Below are positions 39,780 to 49,996 of a stretch of 64,000 nucleotides of DNA, piece after piece. This stretch comes from Paraburkholderia sp. ZP32-5. Lineage in GTDB: Bacteria > Pseudomonadota > Gammaproteobacteria > Burkholderiales > Burkholderiaceae. The stretch spans positions 1,550,001 through 1,614,000 of the forward strand of contig NZ_JAJEJP010000001.1 of NCBI RefSeq assembly GCF_021390495.1. Reading direction: 5' to 3'. Position numbers and translations under genes: made by a program. The notes beneath the pieces were generated by a model. It did no database searches. It saw nothing but the letters and a program-made list of their open reading frames with translations, and was not told where the DNA came from. Each line of letters opens with the position of its first letter. Position 1 is the stretch's first letter.

Positions 39780-42700
39780 TCATGACGACGTCGGCGCCGC
39801 GCCGCCGGTACGGCGCGCCTTTCTCGCCTCCCAGCGCACGCGGAGGCGATCCATATATAGATACACGACCGGCGTCGTATAGAGCGTCAGCATCTGGCTC
39901 ACGATCAGCCCGCCGACGATCGAAATACCGAGCGGCGCGCGCAGCTCCGCGCCCTCGCCATTACCGAACGCAAGCGGCAGCGCGCCGAGCAATGCCGCGA
40001 AGGTGGTCATCATGATCGGCCGGAAGCGCAGCAGACACGCCTGGTAGATCGCATCGTATGACGACAGACCCTCGCGCGACGCCTGGATCGCGAAGTCCAC
40101 CATCATGATCGCGTTCTTCTTGACGATACCGATCAGCAGGATCACGCCGATCAGCGCGATGATGCTGAACTCGGTTTTGAACAGCAGCAGCGCGAGCAGC
40201 GCGCCGACGCCCGCGGACGGCAGCGTCGACAGAATCGTCAGCGGGTGGATATAGCTCTCGTACAGGATGCCGAGCACGATATAGACGGCCGCGAGCGCCG
40301 CAAGAATCAGGATCGGCTGGTCGGACATCGACTGCTGGAACGCCTGCGCGGTGCCCTGGAAGCTGCCGTGAATCGTCGACGGCATGCCGATCTCGGCCAT
40401 CGTGTCGTAGATCACCTGAGTCGCGGTTGACAGCGATACGCCCGGTGGCAGGTTGAACGAGATCGTCGATGCGACGAACTGGCTCTGGTGATTGACCGAC
40501 AGCGGCGTGGTGCCCGGCCCGAAGCTCGCGATCGCCGACAGCGGCACCATCGTTTCCTTCGCGGTCGATACCGCCGAGCCCGATGACGCGCTCGACTTGC
40601 CGCTCGCCGCGATCGAGTTGATCGCCTGGTTGCGGGCCGAGTCGGCGGCGATGCTGGCCGCGCTCGTCGCGGTGGTGCCGGCTGCGCCGCCGGTCGTCGC
40701 GCTGGTGGGGACGGTGGTGGTCACTTTCGACGTCACCGTGCCGGCCGGCGCGTTGGTGGTCTGCGCGCCGCTCGCGCTGCCGCCCGACGTGCTGACGTAG
40801 ATTTCCTTCAGCATTTCCGGGCTCTGCCAGTAGCGCGGCGCGACTTCCATCACTACGTGGTACTGGTTCAGCGGGTTGTAGATCGTCGACACCTGGCGCT
40901 GGCCGAACGCGTCGTACAGCGTGTTGTCGATCTGCGCGGGCTTGATGCCGAGCCGCGACGCGGTTGAGCGGTCGATCGTCACCATCGCTTCGAGGCCGCC
41001 TTGCTGCTGGTCGGAGTTCACGTCCGCCAGTTCCTTGCGCGCCTGCAGCGCTTCGGTCAGCTTCGGCCCCCACTTGTACAGGTCAGGCGTCGAGTCGGCG
41101 AGCAATGTGAACTGGTATTGCGCGTTCGACTGACGGCCGCCGACGCGAATATCCTGCACCGCCTGCAGGAACGTGCGCGCGCCGGCCACGTTACCAAGCG
41201 GACCGCGCAACTGCTGGATCACCTGATCGGCGGACAGCTTGCGCTCACTCTTCGGCTTCAGCGACACGAACATGAAGCCCGAGTTGGTCTGCCGGCCACC
41301 GGTGAAGCCGGCCACGCTCTCGACCGCCGGATTCTTGCTGACGATCTCCATCATCTGCGAGAACTTGCCTTTCATCGCCTGGAACGACGTGCTCTGATCC
41401 GCCTGGATGCCGCCGACGAGCCGCCCGGTGTCCTGCTGCGGGAAGAAGCCCTTTGGCACGATGACATAGAGCACGACGTTCAGCGCGATGGTCAGCAGCA
41501 GCACGACGACGATCAGCAGCGGATGGCGCAGCGCCCAGCCGAGCGTATGTTCGTAGCCGCGCTGCATCGACGCGAAGCCGCGTTCGAGCCAGCGGCCGAA
41601 GCGGCTTTCCTTGTGCTGATCATGCGGCTCGCGCAACAGGCGCGAGCACATCATCGGCGTCAGCGTCAGCGACACGACGAGCGACACCGCGATCGCGAGC
41701 GACAGTGTCAGCGCGAATTCGCGGAACAGCCGCCCGACGATGCCGCCCATCAGCAGGATCGGCAGGAACACGGCAACGAGCGAGATGCTGATCGACATCA
41801 CCGTGAAGCCGACTTCGCGTGCACCGAGGAATGCTGCCTTCATGCGCGGCACGCCGTTCTCGATATGCCGTGAGATGTTCTCCAGCACGACGATCGCGTC
41901 GTCGACGACGAAGCCGGTCGCGATGGTCAACGCCATCAGCGACAGGTTGTCGATCGAGAAGCCCATCAGGTACATTGCGCCGAACGTGCCGATGATCGAG
42001 ATCGGCACGGCCACGCTCGGAATCAGCGTGGCGCGCCAGTTGCGCAGGAACAGGAACACCACCATCACGACGAGCGTGACCGCGATCACCAGCGTGCGCT
42101 CGGTGTCTTTCAGCGACGCGCGGATCGTCGTCGAGCGGTCGGAGGTGGGCAGAATGTCGACGTCGGCCGGCAGGGACGCATGCAACTGCGGCAGCATCGC
42201 CTTCACGCGGTCGACCGTTTCGATGATGTTCGCGCCCGGCTGGCGGTACAGGATCACTAGCACTGAACGCTTGCCGTTCGCGAGGCCCAGGTTGCGCAGA
42301 TCCTCGACCGAATCGACGACCTCGCCCATGTCGGACAGCTTGACCGGCGCGCCGTTGCGATAGGCGATTACCAGGTCCTTGTATTGCGATGCCTTGCTCG
42401 CCTGGTCGTTGGTATAGAGCTGCACGCGGTTCTCGCCGAACTCGATCGAGCCTTTCGGGCTGTTCGCGTTGGCCGCGGCGAGCGCCGCGCGCACGTCCTC
42501 CAGACCGATGCCGTAGTGCGACAGCGCATGCGGCTCCAGCTCGACGCGCACGGCCGGGTTCGCCGAGCCGCTCACATCCACCTCACCGACACCGTCCACC
42601 TGCGACAGCGATTGCTGCAGCACGGTGGCCGCCGAGTCGTACAACTGGCCGGCGGTCAGCGTATTCGACGTCAGCGCGAGAATCAGGATCGGCGCATCGG

Positions 42701-43103
42701 CCGGGTTGACCTTGTGGTAGGTCGGGTTGCTGCGCAGGCTCGCGGGCAGGTCGGCGCGCGCCGCGTTGATGGCCGCCTGCACGTCGCGCGCGGCGCCGTC
42801 GATATCGCGGTTCAGGCCGAACTGCATCGTGATCCGCGTCGAGCCGACCGAGCTCGACGAGGTCATTTCGGTCACGTCGGCGATCGAGCCGAGATGCCGC
42901 TCCAGCGGACTCGCGACGCTCGTCGCGACGGTCTCCGGGCTCGCGCCCGGCAGCGTCGCCTGAATCGAGATGGTCGGGAAGTCGACCTGCGGCAACGGCG
43001 CCACCGGCAGCTTCGTGAACGCGAATACACCGGACAGCGCGATGCCGATCGCCAGCAGCGTGGTGGCGACCGGACGGGAAATAAACGGACGCGACAGATT
43101 CAT
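39780..43103 (-). CDS. mdtC: RND multidrug efflux transporter MdtC type, with low-complexity insert
   Basis: A 1107-residue inner-membrane proton-driven pump subunit; the family norm is about 1025. The N-terminus [15 protein letters not shown] and [14 protein letters not shown] segment match MdtC, and the proton-relay pair of TM4 is in [14 protein letters not shown]. The excess length is one Ser/Thr/Ala/Gly-rich insert (residues about 768-848, DNA 40556-40800) in the second periplasmic portion, before [10 protein letters not shown]. It pairs with MdtB, which starts upstream with a 3-base gap. No outer-membrane partner gene follows. Confidence 0.93.
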   Translation of the reverse strand: MNLSRPFISRPVATTLLAIGIALSGVFAFTKLPVAPLPQVDFPTISIQATLPGASPETVATSVASPLERHLGSIADVTEMTSSSSVGSTRITMQFGLNRDIDGAARDVQAAINAARADLPASLRSNPTYHKVNPADAPILILALTSNTLTAGQLYDSAATVLQQSLSQVDGVGEVDVSGSANPAVRVELEPHALSHYGIGLEDVRAALAAANANSPKGSIEFGENRVQLYTNDQASKASQYKDLVIAYRNGAPVKLSDMGEVVDSVEDLRNLGLANGKRSVLVILYRQPGANIIETVDRVKAMLPQLHASLPADVDILPTSDRSTTIRASLKDTERTLVIAVTLVVMVVFLFLRNWRATLIPSVAVPISIIGTFGAMYLMGFSIDNLSLMALTIATGFVVDDAIVVLENISRHIENGVPRMKAAFLGAREVGFTVMSISISLVAVFLPILLMGGIVGRLFREFALTLSLAIAVSLVVSLTLTPMMCSRLLREPHDQHKESRFGRWLERGFASMQRGYEHTLGWALRHPLLIVVVLLLTIALNVVLYVIVPKGFFPQQDTGRLVGGIQADQSTSFQAMKGKFSQMMEIVSKNPAVESVAGFTGGRQTNSGFMFVSLKPKSERKLSADQVIQQLRGPLGNVAGARTFLQAVQDIRVGGRQSNAQYQFTLLADSTPDLYKWGPKLTEALQARKELADVNSDQQQGGLEAMVTIDRSTASRLGIKPAQIDNTLYDAFGQRQVSTIYNPLNQYHVVMEVAPRYWQSPEMLKEIYVSTSGGSASGAQTTNAPAGTVTSKVTTTVPTSATTGGAAGTTATSAASIAADSARNQAINSIAASGKSSASSGSAVSTAKETMVPLSAIASFGPGTTPLSVNHQSQFVASTISFNLPPGVSLSTATQVIYDTMAEIGMPSTIHGSFQGTAQAFQQSMSDQPILILAALAAVYIVLGILYESYIHPLTILSTLPSAGVGALLALLLFKTEFSIIALIGVILLIGIVKKNAIMMVDFAIQASREGLSSYDAIYQACLLRFRPIMMTTFAALLGALPLAFGNGEGAELRAPLGISIVGGLIVSQMLTLYTTPVVYLYMDRLRVRWEARKARRTGGAAPTSS

Positions 43104-43106
43104 CGC

Positions 43107-46100
43107 TCAGTTCCCTGCATCGGTGGCGGGCGGGGTGGCACTGCCGGACGAATCGCCACGATGGAAGCGTTCGCGCACACGGCGCGCGAGCGAATCGAAA
43201 CCGAGGTAAATCACCGGCGTCGTGAACAGCGTCAGCAACTGGCTGACGATGAGACCGCCGGCGATCGCGATACCGAGTGGGCGGCGCAGTTCCGACCCCG
43301 CGCCGGTGCCGAGCATCAGCGGCAGCGCGCCGAGCAGCGCGGCGAGCGTGGTCATCAGGATTGGCCGGAAGCGCAGCAGACACGCCTGATAGATCGCCTC
43401 GCGCGGCGGCTTGCCTTCCTCGCGCTCGGCGTACAGCGCGAAGTCGATCATCATGATCGCGTTCTTCTTGACGATACCGATCAGCAGCACGATGCCGATG
43501 ATGCCGATGATGTCCAGATCGTGCCCGGTGATCAGCAGCGCGAGCAGCGCGCCGACGCCGGCCGACGGCAGCGTGGACAGAATCGTGATCGGGTGGATGA
43601 AGCTCTCGTACAGCACGCCGAGCACGATATACATCGTGACGATCGCCGCGAGGATCAGGAACAGTTCGTTCGCGAGCGATGCCTGGAACGCGAGCGCCGC
43701 GCCCTGGTAGCGGGTCTGGAACGACGCGGGCAGGCCGATGTCCTTCTCCGCCTGCTCGATCGCCTTGACCGCCGCGCCGAGCGACGAACCCTGCGCGAGG
43801 TTGAACGACACCGTGGTGGCCGGGAACTGGCTCAGGTGCGTGACGAGCAGCGGCGCGGGCCGCTCGATGAACTTCGCGATCGACGACAGCGGCACCTGGC
43901 CGCCGGTGGACGTGGAAGAGGGCAGGTAGATCGAATTCAGCGACTCGGTGTAGTGCTGCATTTCCGGCTGCGCTTCGAGAATCACGCGGTACTGATTCGA
44001 CTGCGTGAAGATCGTCGAGATGATGCGCTGGCCGAACGCGTCGTACAACGCGCTGTCGATCGTGGCCGGTGTGATGCCGAAGCGCGCGGCGGTCGCGCGG
44101 TCGATTTCGATGAACACCGAGCGGCCGTTGTCCTGCAGATCGGTCGCGACGTCCGCCAGTTCAGGCGCCTGCTTCAGACGGTCAACCAGCTTCGGCACCC
44201 ACGTCGTGAATTCGCTGATGTTCGGATCGGTCAGCATGAACTGATACTGCGTCGGGCTCACGGTGGAGTCGATCGTCAGGTCCTGCACCGGCTGCATGTA
44301 CAGCGACGCGCCGGGAATGTGCGCGACGTCCTTCTGCAACTGGCGGATCACGTCGCTTGCGGTGTTGCTGCGGTCGTCGCGCGGCTTCAGGTTGATCAGC
44401 ATGCGGCCGCTGTTCAACGTGATGTTGCTGCCGTCCACGCCGATGAACGACGTGAGGCTGTCGACGTCCGGGTTCTTCAGGATCTGCGTGGCGAGCTGCT
44501 GCTGACGATCGGCCATCGACGCGAACGACACCGACTGCGGCATCTGCGTGATCGCCTGGATCACCCCGGTGTCCTGCACCGGGAAGAAGCCCTTCGGCAC
44601 GTACACATAGAGCAGCGCCGTAAACACCAGCGTGAGCAGTGCGACGACCAGCGTGGAGCGCTGCCGGTTCAGCACCCACGTGAGCGCGACCGCATAGCGC
44701 GCGATCACCCAGTCGATGAAGCGGTGCGCCTTCGCCTCGAAGCGGTGGCTTTCGTGCGGCGGCGTGTGGCGCAGCAGCTTCGCGCACATCATCGGCACGA
44801 GCGTCAGCGACACGATCGCCGAAATCACGATCGTCACCGCGAGCGTGATCGCGAATTCATGGAACAGGCGCCCGACCACGTCGCCCATGAACAGCAGCGG
44901 GATCAGCACCGCGATCAGCGAGACCGTCAGCGAGATGATCGTGAAGCCGATCTGTTTCGAGCCCTTCAGCGCGGCTTCGAGCGCCGACTCGCCCTCTTCG
45001 ACGTAGCGCGCGATGTTCTCGATCATTACGATCGCGTCGTCGACGACGAAGCCGGTCGCGATGGTCAGCGCCATCAGCGAAAGATTGTCCAGCGAGAAGC
45101 CGCACAGGTACATCACGGCGAGCGTGCCGATCAGCGACAGCGGCACCGACAGGCTGGGAATGATCGTCGCGTAGATGTTGGCGAGGAACAGATACATCAC
45201 CAGCACGACCAGCACGACCGACATCGCCAGTTCGAACTGCACGTCGCGCACCGACGCGCGGATCGTCGTGGTGCGGTCGGTGACGACCTGCACTTCGAGC
45301 GCGGCGGGCAGCGACTGCTGCAGTTGCGGCAACAGCGCCTTGATGCTGTCGACCACCTGGATCACGTTCGCGCCCGGCTGGCGCTGCACGTTCAGGATGA
45401 TCGCGGGCGTGTTGTCGACCCATGCGCCGAGCTTGGTGTTCTCCGGCCCGTCGACGATGCTCGCGACATCCGTCAGCATCACTGGGCGGCCGTTCTTGTA
45501 CGCGATCACCGCGTTCTGATACTCATCCGCGCTCGTCAGCTGGTCGTTCGAATTGATCGTGTAGTTGCGCGTCGGGCCGTCGAAGTTGCCCTTCGGCGTG
45601 TTGACGTTCAGGTTCGAGATCGTGGTGCGCAGATCGTCGAGATTCAGCCCGTATGCGGCGAGCGCGCGTGGGTTCGCCTGAATGCGGATCGCCGGGCGCT
45701 GGCCGCCCGACAGGCTGACCAGACCGACGCCCGCAACCTGCGAGATTTTCTGCGCGAGACGCGTGTCGGCGAGGTCCTGCACCTGCGTGAGCGGCAGCGT
45801 TTTCGACGTGAGCGCGAGTGTGAGGATCGGCGCGTCGGCCGGGTTGACCTTCGCGTAGATCGGCGGCGCGGGCAGGTCCGACGGCAGCAGGTTGCCCGCC
45901 GCGTTGATCGCGGCTTGCACTTCCTGCTCGGCGATGTCGAGCGGCAGATCGAGGCTGAACTGCAGCGTGATGATCGACGAGCCGGCCGAGCTTTGCGACG
46001 ACATCTGGTTCAGCGACGGCATCTGACCGAACTGCCGCTCGAGCGGCGCGGTCACGGACGACGTCATCACGTCCGGGCTCGCGCCCGGATAGAAAGTCTG

Positions 46101-46241
46101 CACCTGGATCGTCGGATAGTCGACCGACGGCAGCGCGGAAAGCGGCAGAAAGCGCAGCGCGACGAGGCCGACCAGCATGATCGCCGCCATCAGCAGCGCG
46201 GTGCCGACGGGACGCAGAATAAAGGCGCGGGATGGATTCAT
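43107..46241 (-). CDS. mdtB: RND multidrug efflux transporter MdtB
   Basis: A 1044-residue RND pump, normal in length. [38 protein letters not shown] and [20 protein letters not shown] are diagnostic of MdtB. The TM4 aspartates are in [14 protein letters not shown]. Together with MdtC it forms the heteromultimeric pump fed by MdtA. It begins 23 bases after mdtA. Confidence 0.95.
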   Translation of the reverse strand: MNPSRAFILRPVGTALLMAAIMLVGLVALRFLPLSALPSVDYPTIQVQTFYPGASPDVMTSSVTAPLERQFGQMPSLNQMSSQSSAGSSIITLQFSLDLPLDIAEQEVQAAINAAGNLLPSDLPAPPIYAKVNPADAPILTLALTSKTLPLTQVQDLADTRLAQKISQVAGVGLVSLSGGQRPAIRIQANPRALAAYGLNLDDLRTTISNLNVNTPKGNFDGPTRNYTINSNDQLTSADEYQNAVIAYKNGRPVMLTDVASIVDGPENTKLGAWVDNTPAIILNVQRQPGANVIQVVDSIKALLPQLQQSLPAALEVQVVTDRTTTIRASVRDVQFELAMSVVLVVLVMYLFLANIYATIIPSLSVPLSLIGTLAVMYLCGFSLDNLSLMALTIATGFVVDDAIVMIENIARYVEEGESALEAALKGSKQIGFTIISLTVSLIAVLIPLLFMGDVVGRLFHEFAITLAVTIVISAIVSLTLVPMMCAKLLRHTPPHESHRFEAKAHRFIDWVIARYAVALTWVLNRQRSTLVVALLTLVFTALLYVYVPKGFFPVQDTGVIQAITQMPQSVSFASMADRQQQLATQILKNPDVDSLTSFIGVDGSNITLNSGRMLINLKPRDDRSNTASDVIRQLQKDVAHIPGASLYMQPVQDLTIDSTVSPTQYQFMLTDPNISEFTTWVPKLVDRLKQAPELADVATDLQDNGRSVFIEIDRATAARFGITPATIDSALYDAFGQRIISTIFTQSNQYRVILEAQPEMQHYTESLNSIYLPSSTSTGGQVPLSSIAKFIERPAPLLVTHLSQFPATTVSFNLAQGSSLGAAVKAIEQAEKDIGLPASFQTRYQGAALAFQASLANELFLILAAIVTMYIVLGVLYESFIHPITILSTLPSAGVGALLALLITGHDLDIIGIIGIVLLIGIVKKNAIMMIDFALYAEREEGKPPREAIYQACLLRFRPILMTTLAALLGALPLMLGTGAGSELRRPLGIAIAGGLIVSQLLTLFTTPVIYLGFDSLARRVRERFHRGDSSGSATPPATDAGN

Positions 46242-46264
46242 GCGGTAAGTGCCGTGCCTTTACT

Positions 46265-47656
46265 TTATTGCGACGCTTGCGAAGCGTGTCTGCCGTGATG
46301 CGCGTGCGCGTGGGATGCACCCGAGGCGGCTGCCGCCGCGCTCGCGCCTTGCGGACCCGATGCGCCGACGGCACGCGCCGCCGGAATCGTGATCTTCGAG
46401 CCTTCGCGCAGGCGGTCCGAGCCGTCGATCACGACGCGCTCGCCGAGCGCGAGGCCCGACTTGATGCTGGTGCGCTCGCCGTCGACCGGGCCCGGCTTGA
46501 CCTGGCGCACCGTGACCGTGTTGTCGTCCTTCACGACGTACACGAACGGGCCCATCGAGCCGTTGAGCACCGCCGAGGTCGGCACGATCACCGCGTCCTT
46601 GATCGTGTCGACGAGCAGGCGCGTATTGACGAACTGATTCGGGAACAGCCCGTTGTCCTTGTTATCGAACAGCGCGCGCAGCCGCACCGTGCCGGTGGTG
46701 GTGTCGATCTGGTTGTCCATCGTCTTTAGCGCACCGACTTCGAGCGGCTGGGTGTTGCTGCGGTCGTAGGCCGTAGCCGACAGCTGCTCGCCGTTCTTCG
46801 TGTGCTGGATGATCTGCTGCAGGTTGTCTTCGGACGTCGTGAAGATCACGCTGATCGGCTGCAATTGCGTAATCACGGCAATGCCGTTGGCGAGGCCCGA
46901 CGTCACGTAGTTGCCCGGATCGACCTGGCGCAGGCCGACGCGGCCCGACACCGGCGCGGTGATGCGTGCGTAGATCAGATCGAGCTTGAAGCTGTCGATG
47001 TTGGCCTGATCCGACTTCACGGTGCCTTCGTATTGCCGCACCAGCGACGCCTGCGTGTCGACCTGCTGGCTCGCGATCGAGTCCTGCGCGAGCAGCGTCT
47101 GATAGCGCTTCAGATCGAGGCGCGCGGTGGCGAGCAGCGCCTGGTCGCGCACCAGCGTGCCCTCGGCGTTGCGCAGCGAAATCTCATAGGGACGCGGGTC
47201 GATCTGGGCGAGCACGTCGCCCTTTTTGACCATCTGGCCTTCCTTGAAATAGACGTCCTGCAGCACGCCGCTCAACTGCGGCAGCACGGTGACGGTGGCG
47301 AGCGGCGTGACGGTGCCGAGCGCGGTCAGCACGACCGGCATTTCGCCCTGGGTGGCCGTTGCGACATGTACCGGCTGCGCGAGGTTGGCCATGCCGGCAG
47401 CGCCGCGACCGAAACGGCCGCCGCGCGCGCCGCTCGCGGCACCCGGCGCGCTTGCGCCGCTGCCGGGCGCGCCCCACGGATGCCAGCGCCACAGCACGAT
47501 TCCGAGAATGACCAGCGCCGCGACGATCCATGCGATGGTGCGACCGCGATGCCGTTTCACCGCACCGGGCGCGCCGGCTTGCGTGGCGCCGGCGGTCGGT
47601 TGGGAGGCCGGGGCGGCGGGGCGTTGGGTTTCCGGATGCTTTTGTTGTTCGTCCAT
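46265..47656 (-). CDS. mdtA: Efflux membrane fusion protein MdtA
   Basis: A 463-residue periplasmic adaptor. A cytoplasmic Pro/Ala-rich N-terminus, one membrane anchor (TIAWIVAALVILGIVLW, about 37-54) and a Gly/Ser/Ala-rich linker precede the lipoyl/hairpin part. The latter has VYFKEGQMVKKGDVLAQIDPRP and ISLRNAEGTLVRDQA. It links MdtB/C to a TolC-like channel. The start at 47656 is the most N-terminal plausible ATG; its ribosome-binding site is weak. First gene of mdtABC. Confidence 0.93.
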   Translation of the reverse strand: MDEQQKHPETQRPAAPASQPTAGATQAGAPGAVKRHRGRTIAWIVAALVILGIVLWRWHPWGAPGSGASAPGAASGARGGRFGRGAAGMANLAQPVHVATATQGEMPVVLTALGTVTPLATVTVLPQLSGVLQDVYFKEGQMVKKGDVLAQIDPRPYEISLRNAEGTLVRDQALLATARLDLKRYQTLLAQDSIASQQVDTQASLVRQYEGTVKSDQANIDSFKLDLIYARITAPVSGRVGLRQVDPGNYVTSGLANGIAVITQLQPISVIFTTSEDNLQQIIQHTKNGEQLSATAYDRSNTQPLEVGALKTMDNQIDTTTGTVRLRALFDNKDNGLFPNQFVNTRLLVDTIKDAVIVPTSAVLNGSMGPFVYVVKDDNTVTVRQVKPGPVDGERTSIKSGLALGERVVIDGSDRLREGSKITIPAARAVGASGPQGASAAAAASGASHAHAHHGRHASQASQ

Positions 47657-48216
47657 CGGTTCGGTCAGGTGACTGGCTCTTTGATGTGAATTGCTCGCGC
47701 GGTTGTCACCGTTGAAGGGCGACGGACTGCGCGCGGGCGATATGACAGGCGGTCTGGGCAGCGGGCGCGCCATGCACGCTGAAGCGCGATGCTACCTGAC
47801 GCGCGGGACAGAGATGTTAACGCACGGTAAAAGCGCACCGTAAAAACGCACCGTAAAAACGCGAGGCAGAAACGAGGCGGAATCACCACGGCCCGACGAG
47901 TCCGCTCGGGGCGCCACGGCTTGCAACGGCGCGGCTTGCCGCGCGGGCTTTGCCCAACAGGATGCGTGATCCTACGGTGCAGCCTCTGTAACAGTCCAGC
48001 CATCTATTTTTCGTTTGATTACGAAGGTTACAGGATGTTGGGAAACTGTCGGCCAGGGCTGGGACGGCGCTGTAATGCGAGATAAGGCGAGGTCGGAGCA
48101 CCGCGATCACGCGACGCTTCGTGGGCGATTTGATGTCGATGGGAACGCGGCGCGCGGCGCCGGCTTGCCGCTTCGAGTGCGGATGCTGCGCAGTACGCGC
48201 CCGGCAGCCCGGTATG
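47657..48216. other. mdtA upstream region
   Basis: About 560 bases between the IclR gene and mdtA, both minus strand, expected to hold the mdtABC promoter. It contains the 13-bp tandem repeat listed separately. Elsewhere, two copies of a tgtaac/gttaca motif (47987-48033) occur some 30 bases apart in opposite orientation. No gene is supported. Confidence 0.5.
47821..47859. repeat. Three tandem 13-bp repeats in the mdtABC upstream region
   Basis: Three copies of cgcaccgtaaaaa (the first with two mismatches) lie head to tail, about 165 bases before mdtA. They may be regulator half-sites, or the copy number may vary by slippage. Confidence 0.85.
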
Positions 48217-49053
48217 TTATTCGTCGAGCCGGCGGCCCGGCGAGCCGCCGATTTCCTGCACGATTTTGCCGATGCATTCGAGCAGCGCGGGCGCGGCGCT
48301 CGAGATCAACCAGTCGCGTGGGCACAGGTCGGCCGAGCCGCCGCAATTGACCGCGTAGCGCTCGCCCGACGGCCCGACGAAGCCGAGCGCGATCGCGTTG
48401 AGACCGTCGTACCACTCACCGGTCGCAATTGCGAAGCCGCGCTCGATCGTGTCCTCAACCGCGCTTTCGAGCCGGCTGCCGAGATAGCCCCAGTCGTCGC
48501 CCTCGGCAGTCTGCAGGCCGGCGAGCAGCCGCTCGCGCTCGGGTTGCGTCAGCGCGGCGAGATACGCACGGCCGACCGCGGTACGGGTGAGGCTCATGCG
48601 CGAGCCGATTTCGAGCCGCGACACGAGGACCGCGGAGCGCGGCCGGATCGTGTCGATGACGACCATGTCGTAGCGGTCGCGCACCGCGAGATGCACCGAT
48701 AGCGCGGTGCTTTCCGCGAGTTCGATCAGGAACGGCCGGGCGCGCGCGCGAATGTCGAAGTTGCGCAGAAAGCCGTTGCTCAGCTCCAGCACCGACGACG
48801 TCAGCACGAAGCGTTCGCTGTCGGGCAACTGCAGCAGGAACCCTGTGCCGACGAGAGTAGCGGTGATGCGCGATACGGTGGGCCTCGGAATGCCGGTCGA
48901 CGCGGCGAGTTCGCGATTGCTGAGCGGCGCTTGAGCGGCGGCGACGGCGCGCAGCACGGTCAGGCCGCGCGCGAGCGCGGTGACTTCGTCGCCGGTGCCT
49001 TCCTTTTCCCTGGGCTGGGCGGCTACGGGGTCGGTGCGCGTTGGGCGGTTCAT
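48217..49053 (-). CDS. IclR-family transcriptional regulator
   Basis: A 278-residue regulator. An N-terminal winged helix-turn-helix (about 25-90: LSNRELAASTGIPRPTVSRITATL) is followed by the IclR effector domain (about 95-270: VIDTIRPRSAVLVSRLEIG, VNCGGSADLCPRDWLI). Many family members control aromatic-compound or multidrug genes. It is upstream of mdtABC on the same strand, with 560 bases between, so it may or may not regulate the pump. It borders the AT-rich island. Confidence 0.92.
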   Translation of the reverse strand: MNRPTRTDPVAAQPREKEGTGDEVTALARGLTVLRAVAAAQAPLSNRELAASTGIPRPTVSRITATLVGTGFLLQLPDSERFVLTSSVLELSNGFLRNFDIRARARPFLIELAESTALSVHLAVRDRYDMVVIDTIRPRSAVLVSRLEIGSRMSLTRTAVGRAYLAALTQPERERLLAGLQTAEGDDWGYLGSRLESAVEDTIERGFAIATGEWYDGLNAIALGFVGPSGERYAVNCGGSADLCPRDWLISSAAPALLECIGKIVQEIGGSPGRRLDE

Positions 49054-49216
49054 CGGTTTCTGGAACGGTATTTCAGGTTACGTGCGCGCGGCTTGCTGAC
49101 GGCCACACGGTAAAGGATTGGGTCAATCGCGGCCCAGGACATGCGTTCGCTTTTTTGTGCGAAGAATCATTGTATCGGAATGAATTACCGGGTTCAGCCG
49201 GATCTCACGATTTTGC

Positions 49217-49222
49217 TTGACT
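49217..49222 (+). promoter_or_regulatory. Possible -35 element of the candidate small RNA
   Basis: ttgact matches the -35 consensus (5 of 6). An AT-only run (ataaccataaaaaat) follows at -10 distance, but no good tataat is present. The element is also half of a ttgac-n3-gtcaa dyad, a possible operator. Confidence 0.3.
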
Positions 49223-49244
49223 TGGTCAACATAACCATAAAAAA

Positions 49245-49494
49245 TGGAATCTCATTTCGAAAGCGATTCGGTTGCTACATTCGCGGCCCACATTCTGGGT
49301 TAAATGTAATCGGCTCTGTTTACATAGCTTTCAGACAGCTAATCGTTGCTGTGCTGAGATACGGCCATCTTTGGATTATGGCCATTTCCCGGCATCAGAG
49401 CGCTTCGTTTTCGAATCCCGTCTCTCAGGTTCTAGCACGGCCCTCGGAATGGCTAGAACTTTTAAAGCGTCACGGCAACGTGACGCTTTTTTTT
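49245..49494 (+). ncRNA. Candidate small regulatory RNA
   Basis: A transcript starting near 49245 and ending at the terminator at 49464-49494 would be about 250 bases. The 3' part has two adjacent hairpins: gttctagc/gctagaac around a 15-base loop (49427-49459), then the terminator. A ggccat/atggcc hairpin (about 49363-49383) lies upstream. The terminator has no protein gene to serve on this strand, which is the main argument. It is not a known RNA family that I recognise. Confidence 0.4.
49464..49494 (+). terminator. Strong rho-independent terminator in the AT-rich island
   Basis: An 11-bp stem (aaagcgtcacg/cgtgacgcttt) closed by a GCAA tetraloop and followed by a run of T extending to 49494. 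It has textbook form and no plus-strand gene just upstream. Confidence 0.9.
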
Positions 49495-49996
49495 CGCCAG
49501 ACTATTGGATGGTCATCAGGATCTGCGTGCACCTATGCGTGGCTGTCTGGCATCGATCAGGGCCCGATATCGCATTGCTCGCTGCCTGATGATCTCGCCT
49601 CGTCGATATTTTAATTATCTGAAAAATAAGGGAAATCAACCGGGTGTGCGGGGTTTGTAATGTCAGCTTCTGTCACCATTATCTCGCTCCTACGAATTCC
49701 GGAATCGAATCCGGAAATGGATTTATGCATGTTGAGAAAATATTCCTATCGGGTAATGAAGCAAATTACGAATTAATCATATGTCATATGAAAAGAAACG
49801 GAAACGAATTGGAATTCAGGTGAATAGCGTCAGATCGATGATGTCCATTTACAGACAACTCCACGATCGGCTCCGTCAATTTTCTACAACGACTCGCTGG
49901 GTCCGGCGCGCGGCCCGACAAACCGGCTCTCCTTCATCAGACTTGCACGACACGCACCTACGATGTGGCGATCGACAACAGGGGGCGTAGCAGCGT

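Larger units (their letters stand above)
49054..49996. other. AT-rich intergenic island
   Basis: About 940 bases without a convincing protein gene. Base counts on sample lines give 35% GC at 49201-49260 and 30% at 49741-49800, far below the surrounding coding DNA. Contents: a promoter-like ttgact at 49217, hairpins and a strong terminator ending at 49494, the palindromic ttccgga-n6-tccggaa at about 49697, and an open frame of 69 codons at 49781-49990 with no ribosome-binding site. The low GC suggests acquired DNA or H-NS-type silencing. Confidence 0.65.

Noticed and set aside
42384..46298. A 1304-codon open frame on the plus strand opposite mdtB and mdtC
   Set aside because: It is antisense to two well-recognised RND genes, is extremely Arg-rich, and matches no family; it is an effect of high-GC codon use.
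47821..47859. Tandem repeats as a CRISPR array
   Set aside because: Units are 13 bases, directly adjacent with no spacers, and no cas genes occur in the window.
49408..49430. tRNA T-arm-like wording (ttcgaatcccg)
   Set aside because: The flanks do not pair as a T stem and no acceptor or anticodon arm is present, so neither a tRNA nor a convincing attachment-site remnant.
49141..49614. Open frame of 157 codons in the AT-rich island
   Set aside because: It runs straight through a strong terminator, has no ribosome-binding site and no recognisable motif.
49781..49990. Open frame of 69 codons just before the TPR/glycosyltransferase gene
   Set aside because: No ribosome-binding site and abrupt change in base composition within the frame; a leader peptide cannot be excluded but is unsupported.
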